64,000 nt of DNA, taken from assembly GCA_020628645.1 (NCBI GenBank), contig JAHDES010000030.1, forward strand, positions 1 to 64,000. The letters run 5' to 3'. Below are positions 20,651 to 29,292 of the stretch, one piece after another (positions within the stretch are counted from its first letter, which is position 1; each line of letters opens with the position of its first letter). The notes under the pieces were generated by a model, which saw only the letters and a program-made list of their open reading frames with translations, had not been told where the DNA came from and did not search any database. This stretch comes from Saprospiraceae bacterium (GTDB lineage Bacteria > Bacteroidota > Bacteroidia > Chitinophagales > Saprospiraceae). A program made the position numbers and the translations under genes.

Positions 20651-20986
20651 TTAACTTGATGATCGTCTAATATTTTTCTTATTAAAATCTGCTATCCATT
20701 GATCATCTAAATCAATAGTAATTGGCTCTATAACGATAAATTCACAAGACAATTTCGCAATACCTGACTGTTGATTTAGTGCATTATTTTGCCCTACATT
20801 TTCAATCCAAACACCGCATTCTGCACACAACCCTGTACCTTCACAGTGGTCATTATCGCTGAAAATAGAATTGAAAGGTTCAATTTGATGATTTAATAAA
20901 ACTTGTCGAAGGTTTGATCCCTTTTGTGCATATATTGTAATAGTTGTTGTTCCAGACTTTACAATAATTTCTATTTTTTCTTTCAT
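20651..20986 (-). CDS. 2Fe-2S ferredoxin-like protein
   Basis: A 111-residue protein with the plant/adrenodoxin-type ferredoxin fold. Cluster ligands are visible as C48-x5-C54-x2-C57 (HCEGTGLCAECGVW) and C81 (LSCEF). The N-terminal beta-hairpin and the GSNLRQVLLNH helix also fit. The long C-x5-C spacing is the usual one. It probably acts as a one-electron carrier in the cytoplasm; the partner is unknown. It converges on the deoxynucleoside kinase gene with 10 bases between stops. Confidence 0.85.
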   Translation of the reverse strand: MKEKIEIIVKSGTTTITIYAQKGSNLRQVLLNHQIEPFNSIFSDNDHCEGTGLCAECGVWIENVGQNNALNQQSGIAKLSCEFIVIEPITIDLDDQWIADFNKKNIRRSSS

Positions 20987-21401
20987 TCAATTAGTTTTAA
21001 AACTAATAAATACTCTAGTTTAAGGTGTGATTTACGAAATCACTTATTCAATTTCGTATAATTTTCTATTTGTAATACTCACAATTACAGTCATTTTATA
21101 GTTTATGTATTATTAAACTATGATTATTATGTTTAATCGTTGGGAGGAGACTCATTGTTTTTACAACAACAATGCCAGAGGATTTTTAGTGTAAAATCCA
21201 AGCAGGTAAGTTTCTTTCGGATAGAATTCCGTAAGTTAATTTAAGTGAAGGTAGATCTAAAACTAATAAATGACTATATACTCCAAAAATGGGGCAATAA
21301 TCGTACCATTTAGAACTTTGATTTTAAGGGGTTGGTGTGTATTATCTAGTGGGTAAGCTATAGTTATACCGTAAATATAATACTTTTTTATGGAAAAATC
21401 A
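20987..21401. other. Intergenic stretch, 415 bp
   Basis: AT-rich; it includes the upstream side of the ferredoxin gene and the downstream side of the CARDB gene. A short direct repeat (AAAACTAATAAAT near 20998 and 21258) is the only pattern noticed. No gene or RNA is supported. Confidence 0.5.
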
Positions 21402-22595
21402 CTAATCTACAAATAAATGTTTTTTATTATTTGTTTTATCGCATTCGTTCAGTGTATTGAATGGGTCTGCATGTAAAATAACATAAGGGGTAAAACGAGT
21501 AATTTTACGAATATCAAGTTTGATTTTATTTGTATAAGACTGATTTGGATACAATAGTCCTCCCTCTAATCCACTATTAATAAATGTTCCTCCAATAGGG
21601 ATAGAACCACGACTTAACTTAGGCGATGTAGCTAAGAAAGCTCGTAATGCCAAATTATCATTGTCATCTCCTGCTTTACCATATAAATCTGCTGGACTTT
21701 TACCACGATTAGTGATGGTATATTCAATTGTTAACCATTTTTTAGCAACTTCTTTGATCACTATTACGGTATCTACGGTAAGGTCAATACACAATGATTT
21801 TTCTTCATAACTATTCTTTGAAGCTTCTACTCCTGCACTAGTTGTAAAGCTAACACCTTCTCGTTCTTCTTGTGTAACTTTTCGCTTTTGGGGAAGATTG
21901 ATACTAGGGAATTTTTTCTTTTCTTTTGTTTTTTCAGCTGTATCAGAAGTGTTATTTTTAGCATCTTTTTTAAAGTTTGGTAAAGATAACTTTCGTTTTT
22001 CTTTGGTGGAAGAAGGAGGGGAATTGGTTCTAGGTGCTGAGGTTATTTCTTCTTTTTTCTTTTCTTGTTTTTTGAATTTTGGATAAGCTGGCTTTTTCTT
22101 ATTTGAATCCGTTTTGGCTAGACTTGAAGTTTCTTTAGATTTTGAATTTGATTTGTTCTTTTTTGATTTTTTATTAAATACTTTACTTTCATAGGATTGT
22201 CCTTGATAGGATTCTGCCAATGCCTTGTTTTTATTGACTTGCAACTGTATAGCTTTCAAAATTTTTCCAGCAGGAACATTTAAATCTTTTTCGAGTAATG
22301 CCTTCTCTATATCTCTGTGATAAGGGCTTATAGTGCTTCTAAAAAAAGACTCTTCAAATTTTAATTGAATAGAAGATCGCAATGTTTCTCCTTCTCCTAA
22401 TTGAACAGCCATTCTTCCAGTATTAATCAAATTAAGTTTGATTAATAAATGGTCCGACTGATTCTCTTCCAAATTAATAGAAGTTAGCATTAAACGATAG
22501 CCATTATACTGTTTGATACTATCAACACAAGTACGAGCTGTGCTAGGAAGCTGCCCCACAAAGGCAAAAAAACTAATTAATATCCAAATCCTCAT
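21402..22595 (-). CDS. Secreted CARDB-type protein with Lys-rich linker
   Basis: A 397-residue protein with a signal peptide (MRIWILISFFAFVGQLPSTA). Residues 25-135 form a beta-rich domain. Residues about 140-240 are an extreme Lys/Ser-rich linker with three short related motifs (PKFKKQEKKK, LPNFKKDAKN, PSINLPQKRK). Residues about 265-397 resemble a CARDB domain: IEYTITNRGKSPADLYG, then GLLYPNQSYTNKIKLDI, and the typical ending HADPFNTLNECDKTNNK. CARDB domains mediate protein-protein or cell-surface contacts. The basic linker could bind anionic polymers such as DNA or polysaccharide (inference). Orientation is away from mltA. Confidence 0.72.
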   Translation of the reverse strand: MRIWILISFFAFVGQLPSTARTCVDSIKQYNGYRLMLTSINLEENQSDHLLIKLNLINTGRMAVQLGEGETLRSSIQLKFEESFFRSTISPYHRDIEKALLEKDLNVPAGKILKAIQLQVNKNKALAESYQGQSYESKVFNKKSKKNKSNSKSKETSSLAKTDSNKKKPAYPKFKKQEKKKEEITSAPRTNSPPSSTKEKRKLSLPNFKKDAKNNTSDTAEKTKEKKKFPSINLPQKRKVTQEEREGVSFTTSAGVEASKNSYEEKSLCIDLTVDTVIVIKEVAKKWLTIEYTITNRGKSPADLYGKAGDDNDNLALRAFLATSPKLSRGSIPIGGTFINSGLEGGLLYPNQSYTNKIKLDIRKITRFTPYVILHADPFNTLNECDKTNNKKHLFVD

Positions 22596-22975
22596 AAACT
22601 AAAACTAGGTATGTAATATAGGGTCGAGAGTAACGAAACAATAGAAACAATTATTATTCCATTAATCCGCTACAAAATATCAAGATTTCTTTGAGCATCT
22701 ATAAGATACGAAATAAACTTCTCTTTATCAACGTAAAGTATATTTATTTTATTGACTACTAAAGGATAATCTTGTCACAATAAAATGATCTTTTAACTAA
22801 AAAAAAGCATTCTTCCTAATATCGTGTTAAATAAGGTATCTACAAGTTAAAAAATATACACAAACCACCACTTGATAGTGTCTCCTTTTGCACTATTACG
22901 CCAAATATTACTTAACTTTCCTCTAATTATTGTCTTATTAGAGTATTTTTAATCGTTTTTTACACTAAAACACAG
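22596..22975. other. Divergent intergenic stretch, 380 bp
   Basis: Upstream region shared by the CARDB gene and mltA. I find no exact TTG / TAnnTTTG pair, repeat or RNA. Confidence 0.5.
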
Positions 22976-24169
22976 ATGAAACCTCCCTCTTCTATCTTTA
23001 TACTATTGAGTTGTGTCTTCATTTTTCAAGCTTGTCAAACAGATACTGCTCTTGAAGTCAAAACATCTAAGCTTGTTGTTGATAATCGCATGGAAACCCT
23101 ACTAGGTCAAGGTTATGATTTTGAAGGTAATGGAAAAGATTATGATGCCACTCCACTAGAAGATGTTTTTACAAAAGCTACTGTCGATACTTTCAATTTC
23201 CCCCTGATAAAAGATGATTTCGTTCAAGCATTAGAACAACACCTTCGTTTACTCAAATTGCGTAAGCAAAAAAAGAAGCAAAAAATTGGAAATTTAAATG
23301 TAAATCTAGATCAATTAAAGCAAACTATACAAGAATTATTAGCTTGGCAACACTCCAAGCCTAGTCGTTTATTAGACAATTTGGATGCCTATCAAATCTG
23401 GGGAGAAGACAAAAAAGGAAATGTTCATTTTACAGGTTATTTTACCCCCATTATTAAAGTAAATAAACATAAAACTGATCGTTATAAATACCCCATTTAT
23501 GCTTATCCTAAAGATTGGGAAGGACGACTTCCTACTCGCAGAAACATTGAAGAAGGGGGAGCTTTATTAGGGAAGGGATTAGAATTGGCTTATGCAGAAA
23601 ATAAGGTCGATGTTTACTTTATGCAAGTACAAGGTTCAGGTTATGTGGAATATCCCGATGGTCGGCAAGAGTTGTTTGCCTATAGTGGTACAAACAAACA
23701 TCCTTATCAAAGTATTGGTCGATATTTGGTAGAACGGAATGATATTGATGCTAAAAATATATCGCTAGATGGTATTAGAAAATTCTTGGGCAAAAACCCA
23801 CATCTTGTTGATACTGTTTTATTTATAAACAAATCTTACACTTTTTTTATTCCAAAAAAATTCAAACCTAAAGGTGCTGGACATGTTCCATTAACAGCCG
23901 ATCACTCCATTGCTGTGGATAGAAGATATCTTCCTCTAGGAAGTTGTTTACTCGCTCAAATACCCATTATTGATAAAGCAGGAAATTTACAACGACACGA
24001 GTGGCGTCTTCTTCTCGCACAAGATATTGGAGGAGCCATAAAAGGCGCTGGGCATGTGGATGTGTATTCAGGAATAGGTATAGAAGGTAAAAATAAAGCA
24101 AGTGCCTTTCATCATTATGGAAAAATGTGGCTTCTATTACCAAAAGAAGAAGATGTATTGCCAAAATGA
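22976..24169 (+). CDS. mltA: Membrane-bound lytic murein transglycosylase A (MltA)
   Basis: A 397-residue lipoprotein: the N-terminus LLSCVFIFQACQTD carries a lipobox with the modified Cys after residue 19. It cleaves peptidoglycan glycan strands by transglycosylation, forming 1,6-anhydromuramic acid. MltA marks are in order: FTGYFTPI, YPIYAYPKDW, the YFMQVQGSGYVEYPDG block, AYSGTNKHPYQSIGR, and the C-terminal 3D domain with AVDRRYLPLGS and AQDIGGAIKGAGHVDVYSG, which holds the catalytic Asp. The length is slightly longer than E. coli MltA because of a charged N-terminal helix (KQKKKQKIG). It stands alone, expressed from its own upstream region. Confidence 0.93.
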   Translation: MKPPSSIFILLSCVFIFQACQTDTALEVKTSKLVVDNRMETLLGQGYDFEGNGKDYDATPLEDVFTKATVDTFNFPLIKDDFVQALEQHLRLLKLRKQKKKQKIGNLNVNLDQLKQTIQELLAWQHSKPSRLLDNLDAYQIWGEDKKGNVHFTGYFTPIIKVNKHKTDRYKYPIYAYPKDWEGRLPTRRNIEEGGALLGKGLELAYAENKVDVYFMQVQGSGYVEYPDGRQELFAYSGTNKHPYQSIGRYLVERNDIDAKNISLDGIRKFLGKNPHLVDTVLFINKSYTFFIPKKFKPKGAGHVPLTADHSIAVDRRYLPLGSCLLAQIPIIDKAGNLQRHEWRLLLAQDIGGAIKGAGHVDVYSGIGIEGKNKASAFHHYGKMWLLLPKEEDVLPK

Positions 24170-24221
24170 TTCCAAAAAATAAAAATCTACCCTAAAAATG
24201 GTAGAAAAAATATTATAAATA

Positions 24222-24252
24222 TTGACATATTAAAAATTATTTTCTACATTTG
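24222..24252 (+). promoter_or_regulatory. Bacteroidota promoter (TTG, 20 bases, TACATTTG)
   Basis: TTG at 24222-24224 and TACATTTG at 24245-24252, spacer 20. The next gene begins at 24584, so a transcript from here would have an untranslated leader of about 325 bases. Confidence 0.55.
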
Positions 24253-24583
24253 TGTTGTAATTATCAAATGATAATACTTCCTCCCTGAAATTTTACTGTG
24301 TTTATTAGATTTTTTTTGAATCTTTGATTCTAATTACTAATAAATTCCATGCCGCCTCCTATTCAGTAATAGATGAACGACCACTCCTTTGACTAATGTT
24401 TTTGGAGTTAATTGACGAAAAACTAAACCGTAGAAAGACTGACTTTAAACACTAATTGTATCTCTTTGAGGTACTTGCACTATCGACACTAAACGAAACA
24501 GACTATTATTAGACAAAACCGTTCAAGCAACCACCGATTTCACAAGCATCTATTTCCAAAATTCCTAAATCCCATGGTCTGCT
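24253..24583 (+). other. Long 5' leader of the PKD-like membrane gene
   Basis: About 330 bases between a good promoter and the next ATG, with no ORF of any length in the forward frames. No known riboswitch motif was recognised. Confidence 0.35.
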
Positions 24584-25141
24584 ATGCCAAATTTCAACAA
24601 TGCAAATCCTAGAGAACTAGAACAATACATGCGCGAGCTTAAGCATAAAGAGCGCAACAAATTACGTGAAGTAATCATGCAGTTATTAATTCTTGTAATC
24701 GGGGTGGTAGGTTTGAGTTTTGTGCTTCAAGGGAATGATTCAGAATCTTCTGATATAAATAATTATCAAGATACCGTTCTAGAAGTTCAATCCTCAAAAG
24801 AAATACCACAAGCTACTTTAGCGCAAACCTCCTCTACTTTATTTCAACTTCCTAAGAAAAAAACTAGCCTTAATATACAGGGGCAACAAGAAACTTATCA
24901 ACCCATCAAATTTACCGTAAATGGCTTTGATAAAAAGGCTAAATATTATATTGATTACGGCGACGGTGAAGTAGAACGACTTCGTCAACGTAGCATTGAA
25001 TATGTGTACGGTCGGTCTGGATTTTATACCGTCGAAGTTTTTGCGGTGTATAAAAAAGAGAAGGCTTTGGTAGCGAAAAAAGAGATTGCTATCGCAGATA
25101 GTCCTGAAATGATTGAGGATATTATCGCCATTGATTACTAG
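24584..25141 (+). CDS. Membrane-anchored protein with PKD-like domain
   Basis: A 185-residue protein. The N-terminal 30 residues are charged and helical (ELEQYMRELKHKERNKLREV), followed by one membrane helix (about 31-49, IMQLLILVIGVVGLSFVL). After a Ser/Gln-rich linker, residues 105-170 look like a PKD-type beta-sandwich with YYIDYGDGEVERLRQRSIEY and SGFYTVEVFAVYK. The protein is probably inserted with its C-terminus in the periplasm. PKD domains usually bind proteins or glycans; no enzyme motif is seen. A strong terminator follows 21 bases after the stop. Confidence 0.7.
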   Translation: MPNFNNANPRELEQYMRELKHKERNKLREVIMQLLILVIGVVGLSFVLQGNDSESSDINNYQDTVLEVQSSKEIPQATLAQTSSTLFQLPKKKTSLNIQGQQETYQPIKFTVNGFDKKAKYYIDYGDGEVERLRQRSIEYVYGRSGFYTVEVFAVYKKEKALVAKKEIAIADSPEMIEDIIAIDY

Positions 25142-25162
25142 ACAACTTACTTATGGGTAGGG

Positions 25163-25198
25163 AAAAAGCCTAATTCCTTATGGGATTAGGCTTTTTTT
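25163..25198 (+). terminator. Rho-independent terminator
   Basis: Stem of about 15 bp (AAAAAGCCTAATTCC against GGGATTAGGCTTTTT, one wobble) with a 4-base loop and a run of seven T. It ends the PKD-like gene transcript. Confidence 0.9.
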
Positions 25199-25304
25199 GT
25201 AAAAATTTCTATACTATTTTAAAGAAAATTGCTTTTCTTATAATCTAAAATCAGAAAAATCTGTTAAGGATATAAAATATGGTTTCAAATGCCCCAAAAG
25301 CTCT

Positions 25305-25312
25305 TAACTTTG
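25305..25312 (+). promoter_or_regulatory. -7 element TAACTTTG before the PspC gene
   Basis: TAnnTTTG match, 24 bases before the ATG at 25337. No exact TTG at the -33 position. Confidence 0.4.
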
Positions 25313-25336
25313 TAAATACGGTATAATAATAAACCT

Positions 25337-25552
25337 ATGAATGATATTAAGCATTTGCTAGAACGATCCGCCTTTGGCGTTTGTAGCTATCTTGGAGAAA
25401 AGATGGGTATTGCTTCTGCGCGAGTGCGTGTGTATTTCATTTATATCTCTTTTGTGGCTTTGGGATCTCCACTTATCTTCTATCTTTTTGTGGCATTTTG
25501 GTTGAATATCAAGAATTATATTCGCCGTAAACGTAATCTTATTTGGGAATAG
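25337..25552 (+). CDS. PspC-domain membrane protein
   Basis: A 71-residue protein matching a single PspC domain: an N-terminal helix (LLERSAFGVCSYLGEKMGI), the family's ASARVRVYFIYISFVALGSP, a hydrophobic membrane span to LFVAFWLNI, and a basic tail (KNYIRRKRN). PspC proteins sense or respond to envelope stress at the inner membrane; in Bacteroidota most are stand-alone, as here. No other phage-shock genes are nearby. Confidence 0.85.
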   Translation: MNDIKHLLERSAFGVCSYLGEKMGIASARVRVYFIYISFVALGSPLIFYLFVAFWLNIKNYIRRKRNLIWE

Positions 25553-25687
25553 ATTTAACTTTTTGATGTTACATAGTTCATTGCAGCTATTGCAAATTTA
25601 TTTTCTCCGCATGCCTTTAATTAGTTTTCTTCAAAAATTAAGTTCCCTTTTTTAGCTTGAAACATGTAGTTTCTCTTTATAATAGAA

Positions 25688-26356
25688 TCACTGTTCAAAT
25701 GCATATTGAATGAGATTTGCGCCCATTCGTAATGCTTCTATTCGTTTTTCTTGTGGGTCTTTATGTACTTCTTGGTCTTCCCAACCATCACCCAGATCAC
25801 TTTCATAAGAATAGAAACATACTAGTCGATCTTCAAACAAAATACCAAATCCTTGAGCTGCTTTGTCATCGTGTTTGTGAATTTTAGGCAAACCATCTTT
25901 AAATTGAAATTTCTGATGATACACTTCATGTTCAAACGGTAATTCTACAAAATCTAATTCTGGAAAGACTTGTTTCATCGCTACACGAGCGAATTTATCC
26001 ATCCCATAATTATCATCAATGTGCAAAAAACCGCCACCAATCAAATAGTTTCGCATATTTTCTGCCTCAGCAGCCGAAAAAACTACATTTCCATGCCCCG
26101 TCATATGTACAAAAGGATAATTGTATAAATCTGCACTTCCTACCTCCACCGTTGCATAATCAGTATCAAAATCTGTCCCTAAAGTTTCATTGCAAAAATT
26201 AGCTAAATTAGGTAAAGCAGTAGGATTGGCATACCAATCTCCTCCCCCACTATATTTAAGCAAAGCGAGTTTCAATGCGCCTCGATCTTCTGTATTGGGG
26301 GCAACAAAAGCACTTGTGATAATAAGAATTACAAAAAATAATAATCGGTATATCAT
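25688..26356 (-). CDS. DUF4159 domain protein, secreted
   Basis: A 222-residue protein with a signal peptide (YRLLFFVILIITSAFVAP). The mature part is a DUF4159 domain: ALLKYSGGGDWYANPTALPN, YPFVHMTGHGNVVFS, the IGGGFLHIDDNYG motif and a terminal RMGANLIQYA. The fold is glutamine-amidotransferase-like; members occur in Bacteroidota and in gene sets with MoxR and VWA proteins, but the biochemical role is unknown. It starts 9 bases after the rsmE stop, so the two are likely co-transcribed. Confidence 0.88.
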   Translation of the reverse strand: MIYRLLFFVILIITSAFVAPNTEDRGALKLALLKYSGGGDWYANPTALPNLANFCNETLGTDFDTDYATVEVGSADLYNYPFVHMTGHGNVVFSAAEAENMRNYLIGGGFLHIDDNYGMDKFARVAMKQVFPELDFVELPFEHEVYHQKFQFKDGLPKIHKHDDKAAQGFGILFEDRLVCFYSYESDLGDGWEDQEVHKDPQEKRIEALRMGANLIQYAFEQ

Positions 26357-26365
26357 AATAGTTTT

Positions 26366-27070
26366 TTATTCATTCATTAATTGAATAATATGACAAGCTG
26401 CGATACCTGCCGTTTCTGTTCGAAGTCGATTTTTTCCCAATCCTATAGGAATAAATCCTTCTTTTTTTGCCCATTCTACTTCTTCTGTACTAAAATCACC
26501 TTCTGGGCCAATTAAAATTAAAACGTTTTGTCCTGCTTGATATTTTTCTTGCAGGTGTACATTATTTTCATAATCACAATATGCAATGTATTTCACATCA
26601 ATATCTTGCTTTTGCGCGACGAACTCCTTAAAGGTAACCAGTGAATCAATTTTTGGCAAATATGCCTTTAGCGACTGTTTCATGGCAGCTAAAGCTATCT
26701 TTTCTAGCCGATCTATACGAATCTTTTTCCGTTCTGATTGCTGGCAAAGGATTGGAGTGATACTACTTATTCCTATCTCCGTAGCTTTTTCCACAAACCA
26801 TTCCATGCGTGCCATATTTTTAGTCGGTGCAATCGCAATATGAGTGTTCACTATAGGCGGATTATACGTTGACTGATGCGATAGGATACTTAGGACACAG
26901 CTTTTTTTGGTGGTTTCTACAATTACGCCTGTATACCAACCACCTTTACCATCTGTAAATTGAATTTGCTGTCCTTCTTTTTTACGAAGAACTTGTACAC
27001 AATGGCGCGCTTCATCTTCTGGTAGATAAGCAAAATCACCTTCAATATGTTGGGTAAAAAAGAGTTGCAT
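26366..27070 (-). CDS. rsmE: 16S rRNA (uracil-1498-N3)-methyltransferase
   Basis: SPOUT-class methyltransferase that makes m3U1498 in 16S rRNA with S-adenosylmethionine. Marks: N-terminal PUA-like part (ARHCVQVLRKKEGQ, FTDGKGGWY), the centre AIAPTKNMARMEWFVEKATEIGI, and the C-terminal knot motifs ILIGPEGDFSTEEVEWA and PIGLGKNRLRTETAG. The frame is open to 27130, but I take the ATG at 27070 because the family begins MQLFF and a TACATTTG box (27077-27084) lies just before it. This gives 234 residues, the normal size. Confidence 0.93.
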   Translation of the reverse strand: MQLFFTQHIEGDFAYLPEDEARHCVQVLRKKEGQQIQFTDGKGGWYTGVIVETTKKSCVLSILSHQSTYNPPIVNTHIAIAPTKNMARMEWFVEKATEIGISSITPILCQQSERKKIRIDRLEKIALAAMKQSLKAYLPKIDSLVTFKEFVAQKQDIDVKYIAYCDYENNVHLQEKYQAGQNVLILIGPEGDFSTEEVEWAKKEGFIPIGLGKNRLRTETAGIAACHIIQLMNE

Positions 27071-27076
27071 AATACA

Positions 27077-27084
27077 CAAATGTA
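27077..27084 (-). promoter_or_regulatory. -7 element TACATTTG for rsmE
   Basis: Minus-strand TAnnTTTG match ending six bases before the chosen rsmE ATG at 27070. It supports the shorter start and suggests a very short leader. No clear -33 TTG. Confidence 0.45.
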
Positions 27085-27275
27085 AAGAAAGCCATAAAGA
27101 AAAGTAGGAATATTTCCTTTTTCCCTTCAAAAAACTGACCTTTGCAGCCGTTTGTAGAATAAATCTTATTAGAGCAACATATTCTTCTAAATTTATGTTA
27201 CAAATGAAGAATTAAAAATAAAAGCAGCCTTACAATCATTGGTTGCGCGATAATCAGTAAAAACGAAAGAAATAA

Positions 27276-28613
27276 ATGGGCGTTTTAGTCACTGTTGGTC
27301 AACTCATATTAAGCTTATCCATTTTAATCGTCTTACACGAATTTGGACACTTCCTTCCTGCTCGTTGGTTTAAAACTCGAGTAGAAAAATTTTATTTATT
27401 CTTTGATGCGTGGTTTTCTCTTTTTAAATACAAAATCGGAGAAACAGAATATGGTATTGGTTGGCTTCCTTTGGGTGGTTATGTCAAAATCGCGGGAATG
27501 ATTGATGAAAGCATGGATTTAGAACAGATGAAACAACCCCCTCAACCCTGGGAATTTCGTTCTAAACCAGCTTGGCAACGCTTAATTATCATGTTAGGTG
27601 GAGTAACGGTCAATTTTATTCTTGGCTTTTTAATTTTTGGGCTTGTTTTTTGGAAATGGGGCGTTGAATATTTGCCCAATGATAAAGTGGAATATGGTAT
27701 TTATGTCGATTCTATTGGTCAAGATTTGGGCTTAATGAATGGCGATATTGTTTTAAAAGCTGGTGATAAAGAAATTGATCGAGTAAATGATCGACTGGTG
27801 GTAAAAGAGATTGTGATTAATGGAGCTTCTAGCTTAACCGTACGTAGAGATGGAAAAGAAGTAGAACTTCCTGTGGATAAAAAATACATCACCGAATTAT
27901 CCTCTTATAAAAACAAAGGAAACGCGCTTTATTTCGCTAATTTTCCTTTTATAGCAAAAGAATTCTCCAGTGGAAGTCCCGCCGAAGAAGCAGGTATGAA
28001 AGTAGATGATCGAATTATCGCCTTAGATGGTACACCTACTCCTTTCTATTATGATTTCACCCAAGCCATTAAAGGAAAAGAGAATCAGGCGATCCAAATG
28101 AGTGTGCTCCGCAATCAAAAAGATACTGTACAATTAAATTTCACCACTACCGAAAATGCAAAAATTAAAGTGTATGCTTTTACCCCTACTGATTTGTACG
28201 GAGAACGGCAATCCTTTACTTTAGGAGAAGCAATGCCTTATGGTTTCAATTATGGAGTTGGTTTCTTGGGGGATCAAATCAAGGCATTTGGTAAGATGTT
28301 TACAGGACAAATTAAAGCAACGGAGAGTATGGGTGGCTTTGGCTCCATTGCACAGCTTTTTCCATCGCATTGGAATTGGGAAATTTTTTGGAAAAACACA
28401 GCAATCCTTTCGTTAATCTTAGCATTTATGAATTTATTACCTATTCCTGCACTGGATGGTGGGCATGTGATGTTTCTTTTGTATGAAGTAATTACTGGTC
28501 GTAAACCAAGTGATAAATTTTTAGAATACTCCACAATTTTTGGATTCATTCTGGTATTAGCCTTATTGATTTTTGCCAATGGATTGGATTTTCTACGCTG
28601 GTGGAATAGTTAA
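27276..28613 (+). CDS. rseP: RIP metalloprotease RseP (site-2 protease)
   Basis: A 445-residue inner-membrane zinc protease that cuts anti-sigma factors and leftover signal peptides within the membrane. The first helix carries the zinc motif HEFGH (residues 21-25). The second active-site motif LPIPALDGGHVMF lies near the C-terminus, with the Asp as third ligand. Between them are two PDZ-like regions (GQDLGLMNGDIVLKAGDKEI and GSPAEEAGMKVDDRIIALDG). Length and layout match Bacteroidota RseP. hscB begins 8 bases after the stop. Confidence 0.95.
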   Translation: MGVLVTVGQLILSLSILIVLHEFGHFLPARWFKTRVEKFYLFFDAWFSLFKYKIGETEYGIGWLPLGGYVKIAGMIDESMDLEQMKQPPQPWEFRSKPAWQRLIIMLGGVTVNFILGFLIFGLVFWKWGVEYLPNDKVEYGIYVDSIGQDLGLMNGDIVLKAGDKEIDRVNDRLVVKEIVINGASSLTVRRDGKEVELPVDKKYITELSSYKNKGNALYFANFPFIAKEFSSGSPAEEAGMKVDDRIIALDGTPTPFYYDFTQAIKGKENQAIQMSVLRNQKDTVQLNFTTTENAKIKVYAFTPTDLYGERQSFTLGEAMPYGFNYGVGFLGDQIKAFGKMFTGQIKATESMGGFGSIAQLFPSHWNWEIFWKNTAILSLILAFMNLLPIPALDGGHVMFLLYEVITGRKPSDKFLEYSTIFGFILVLALLIFANGLDFLRWWNS

Positions 28614-28621
28614 ACTGGTAT

Positions 28622-29146
28622 ATGAATTATTTTGAATTCTATAGTATTCCTCTTGTCTTTCAAGTCAATCAAGCCCACTTGAAGAAAATTTTTTATGCCA
28701 ATAGTAAAAAATATCATCCTGATTTTTACACCCTCGAAACAGAAGAAAAACAGCAAGAAGTACTTGAATTATCTAGTTTAAATAATAAAGCTTACAACAC
28801 CTTACGCGATTTTGATGCGCGTATGAAATACATCCTTGAACTTAAAAAAATTCTTGGAGAAGAAGGCAATAATCAACTTCCACAAGAGTTCTTGATGGAG
28901 ATGATGGATATCAATGAATCCATTATGGAGCTAGAATTTGAGTACAATCAAGATCAATATTTAGAGGCTCATAATCATCTTCAACGCTTACAAGCAGATA
29001 TTTACTACCCCATTCAAGATATCATCGAAACTTATGATGATAACGTGGTAACAACCGCCGAATTAGAAGCAATCAAAGATTATTATTTAAAAAAGCGGTA
29101 TCTGTTGCGTATTCAGGAAAATTTAAATAAATTTGCCACCCGTTAA
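28622..29146 (+). CDS. hscB: Fe-S cluster co-chaperone HscB
   Basis: A 174-residue J-domain protein. It begins MNYFEFYSIPLVFQVN, as HscB does, with the J-domain HPD motif in NSKKYHPDFY. This is followed by the helical C-terminal half (LLELSSLNNKAYNTLRDFDARMKYIL-type segment, QEFLMEMMDINE) that binds the IscU scaffold. It delivers scaffold-bound Fe-S clusters to an HscA/DnaK-type chaperone. It is close behind rseP. The tRNA-Leu promoter overlaps its last codons. Confidence 0.92.
   Translation: MNYFEFYSIPLVFQVNQAHLKKIFYANSKKYHPDFYTLETEEKQQEVLELSSLNNKAYNTLRDFDARMKYILELKKILGEEGNNQLPQEFLMEMMDINESIMELEFEYNQDQYLEAHNHLQRLQADIYYPIQDIIETYDDNVVTTAELEAIKDYYLKKRYLLRIQENLNKFATR
29105..29135 (+). promoter_or_regulatory. 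Promoter of tRNA-Leu
   Basis: TTG at 29105-29107, spacer 20, TAAATTTG at 29128-29135, inside the 3' end of hscB and 28 bases before the tRNA. Confidence 0.6.
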
Positions 29147-29163
29147 AATCTACCATCATAATT

Positions 29164-29247
29164 GCCGGTGTGGCGGAATTGGTAGACGCGCTGGATTCAA
29201 AATCCAGTTCTCGCAAGAGAGTGGGGGTTCGATTCCCCCCGCCGGTA
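29164..29247 (+). tRNA. tRNA-Leu (anticodon CAA)
   Basis: 84-nt class II tRNA. The anticodon stem CTGGATT...AATCCAG has the loop with CAA. The variable arm is TCTCGCAAGAGA and the T arm is GGGGGTTCGATTCCCCC. The acceptor GCCGGTG pairs with CGCCGGT with two G-U pairs; discriminator A, CCA not encoded. Class II length fits Leu. Confidence 0.95.
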
Positions 29248-29255
29248 CAACTTAC

Positions 29256-29283
29256 AAAGCCGAGTCATCCGACTTGGCTTTTT
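29256..29283. terminator. Bidirectional terminator after tRNA-Leu
   Basis: 11-bp stem AAAGCCGAGTC / GACTTGGCTTT with a 4-base loop, followed by T on the plus strand. It sits between the tRNA and the convergent NdpA-like gene and can serve both. Confidence 0.8.
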
Positions 29284-29292
29284 CTATTTTTC

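Noticed and set aside
27071-27130. N-terminal extension of RsmE
   Set aside because: A -7 box lies inside it and the family begins MQLFF.
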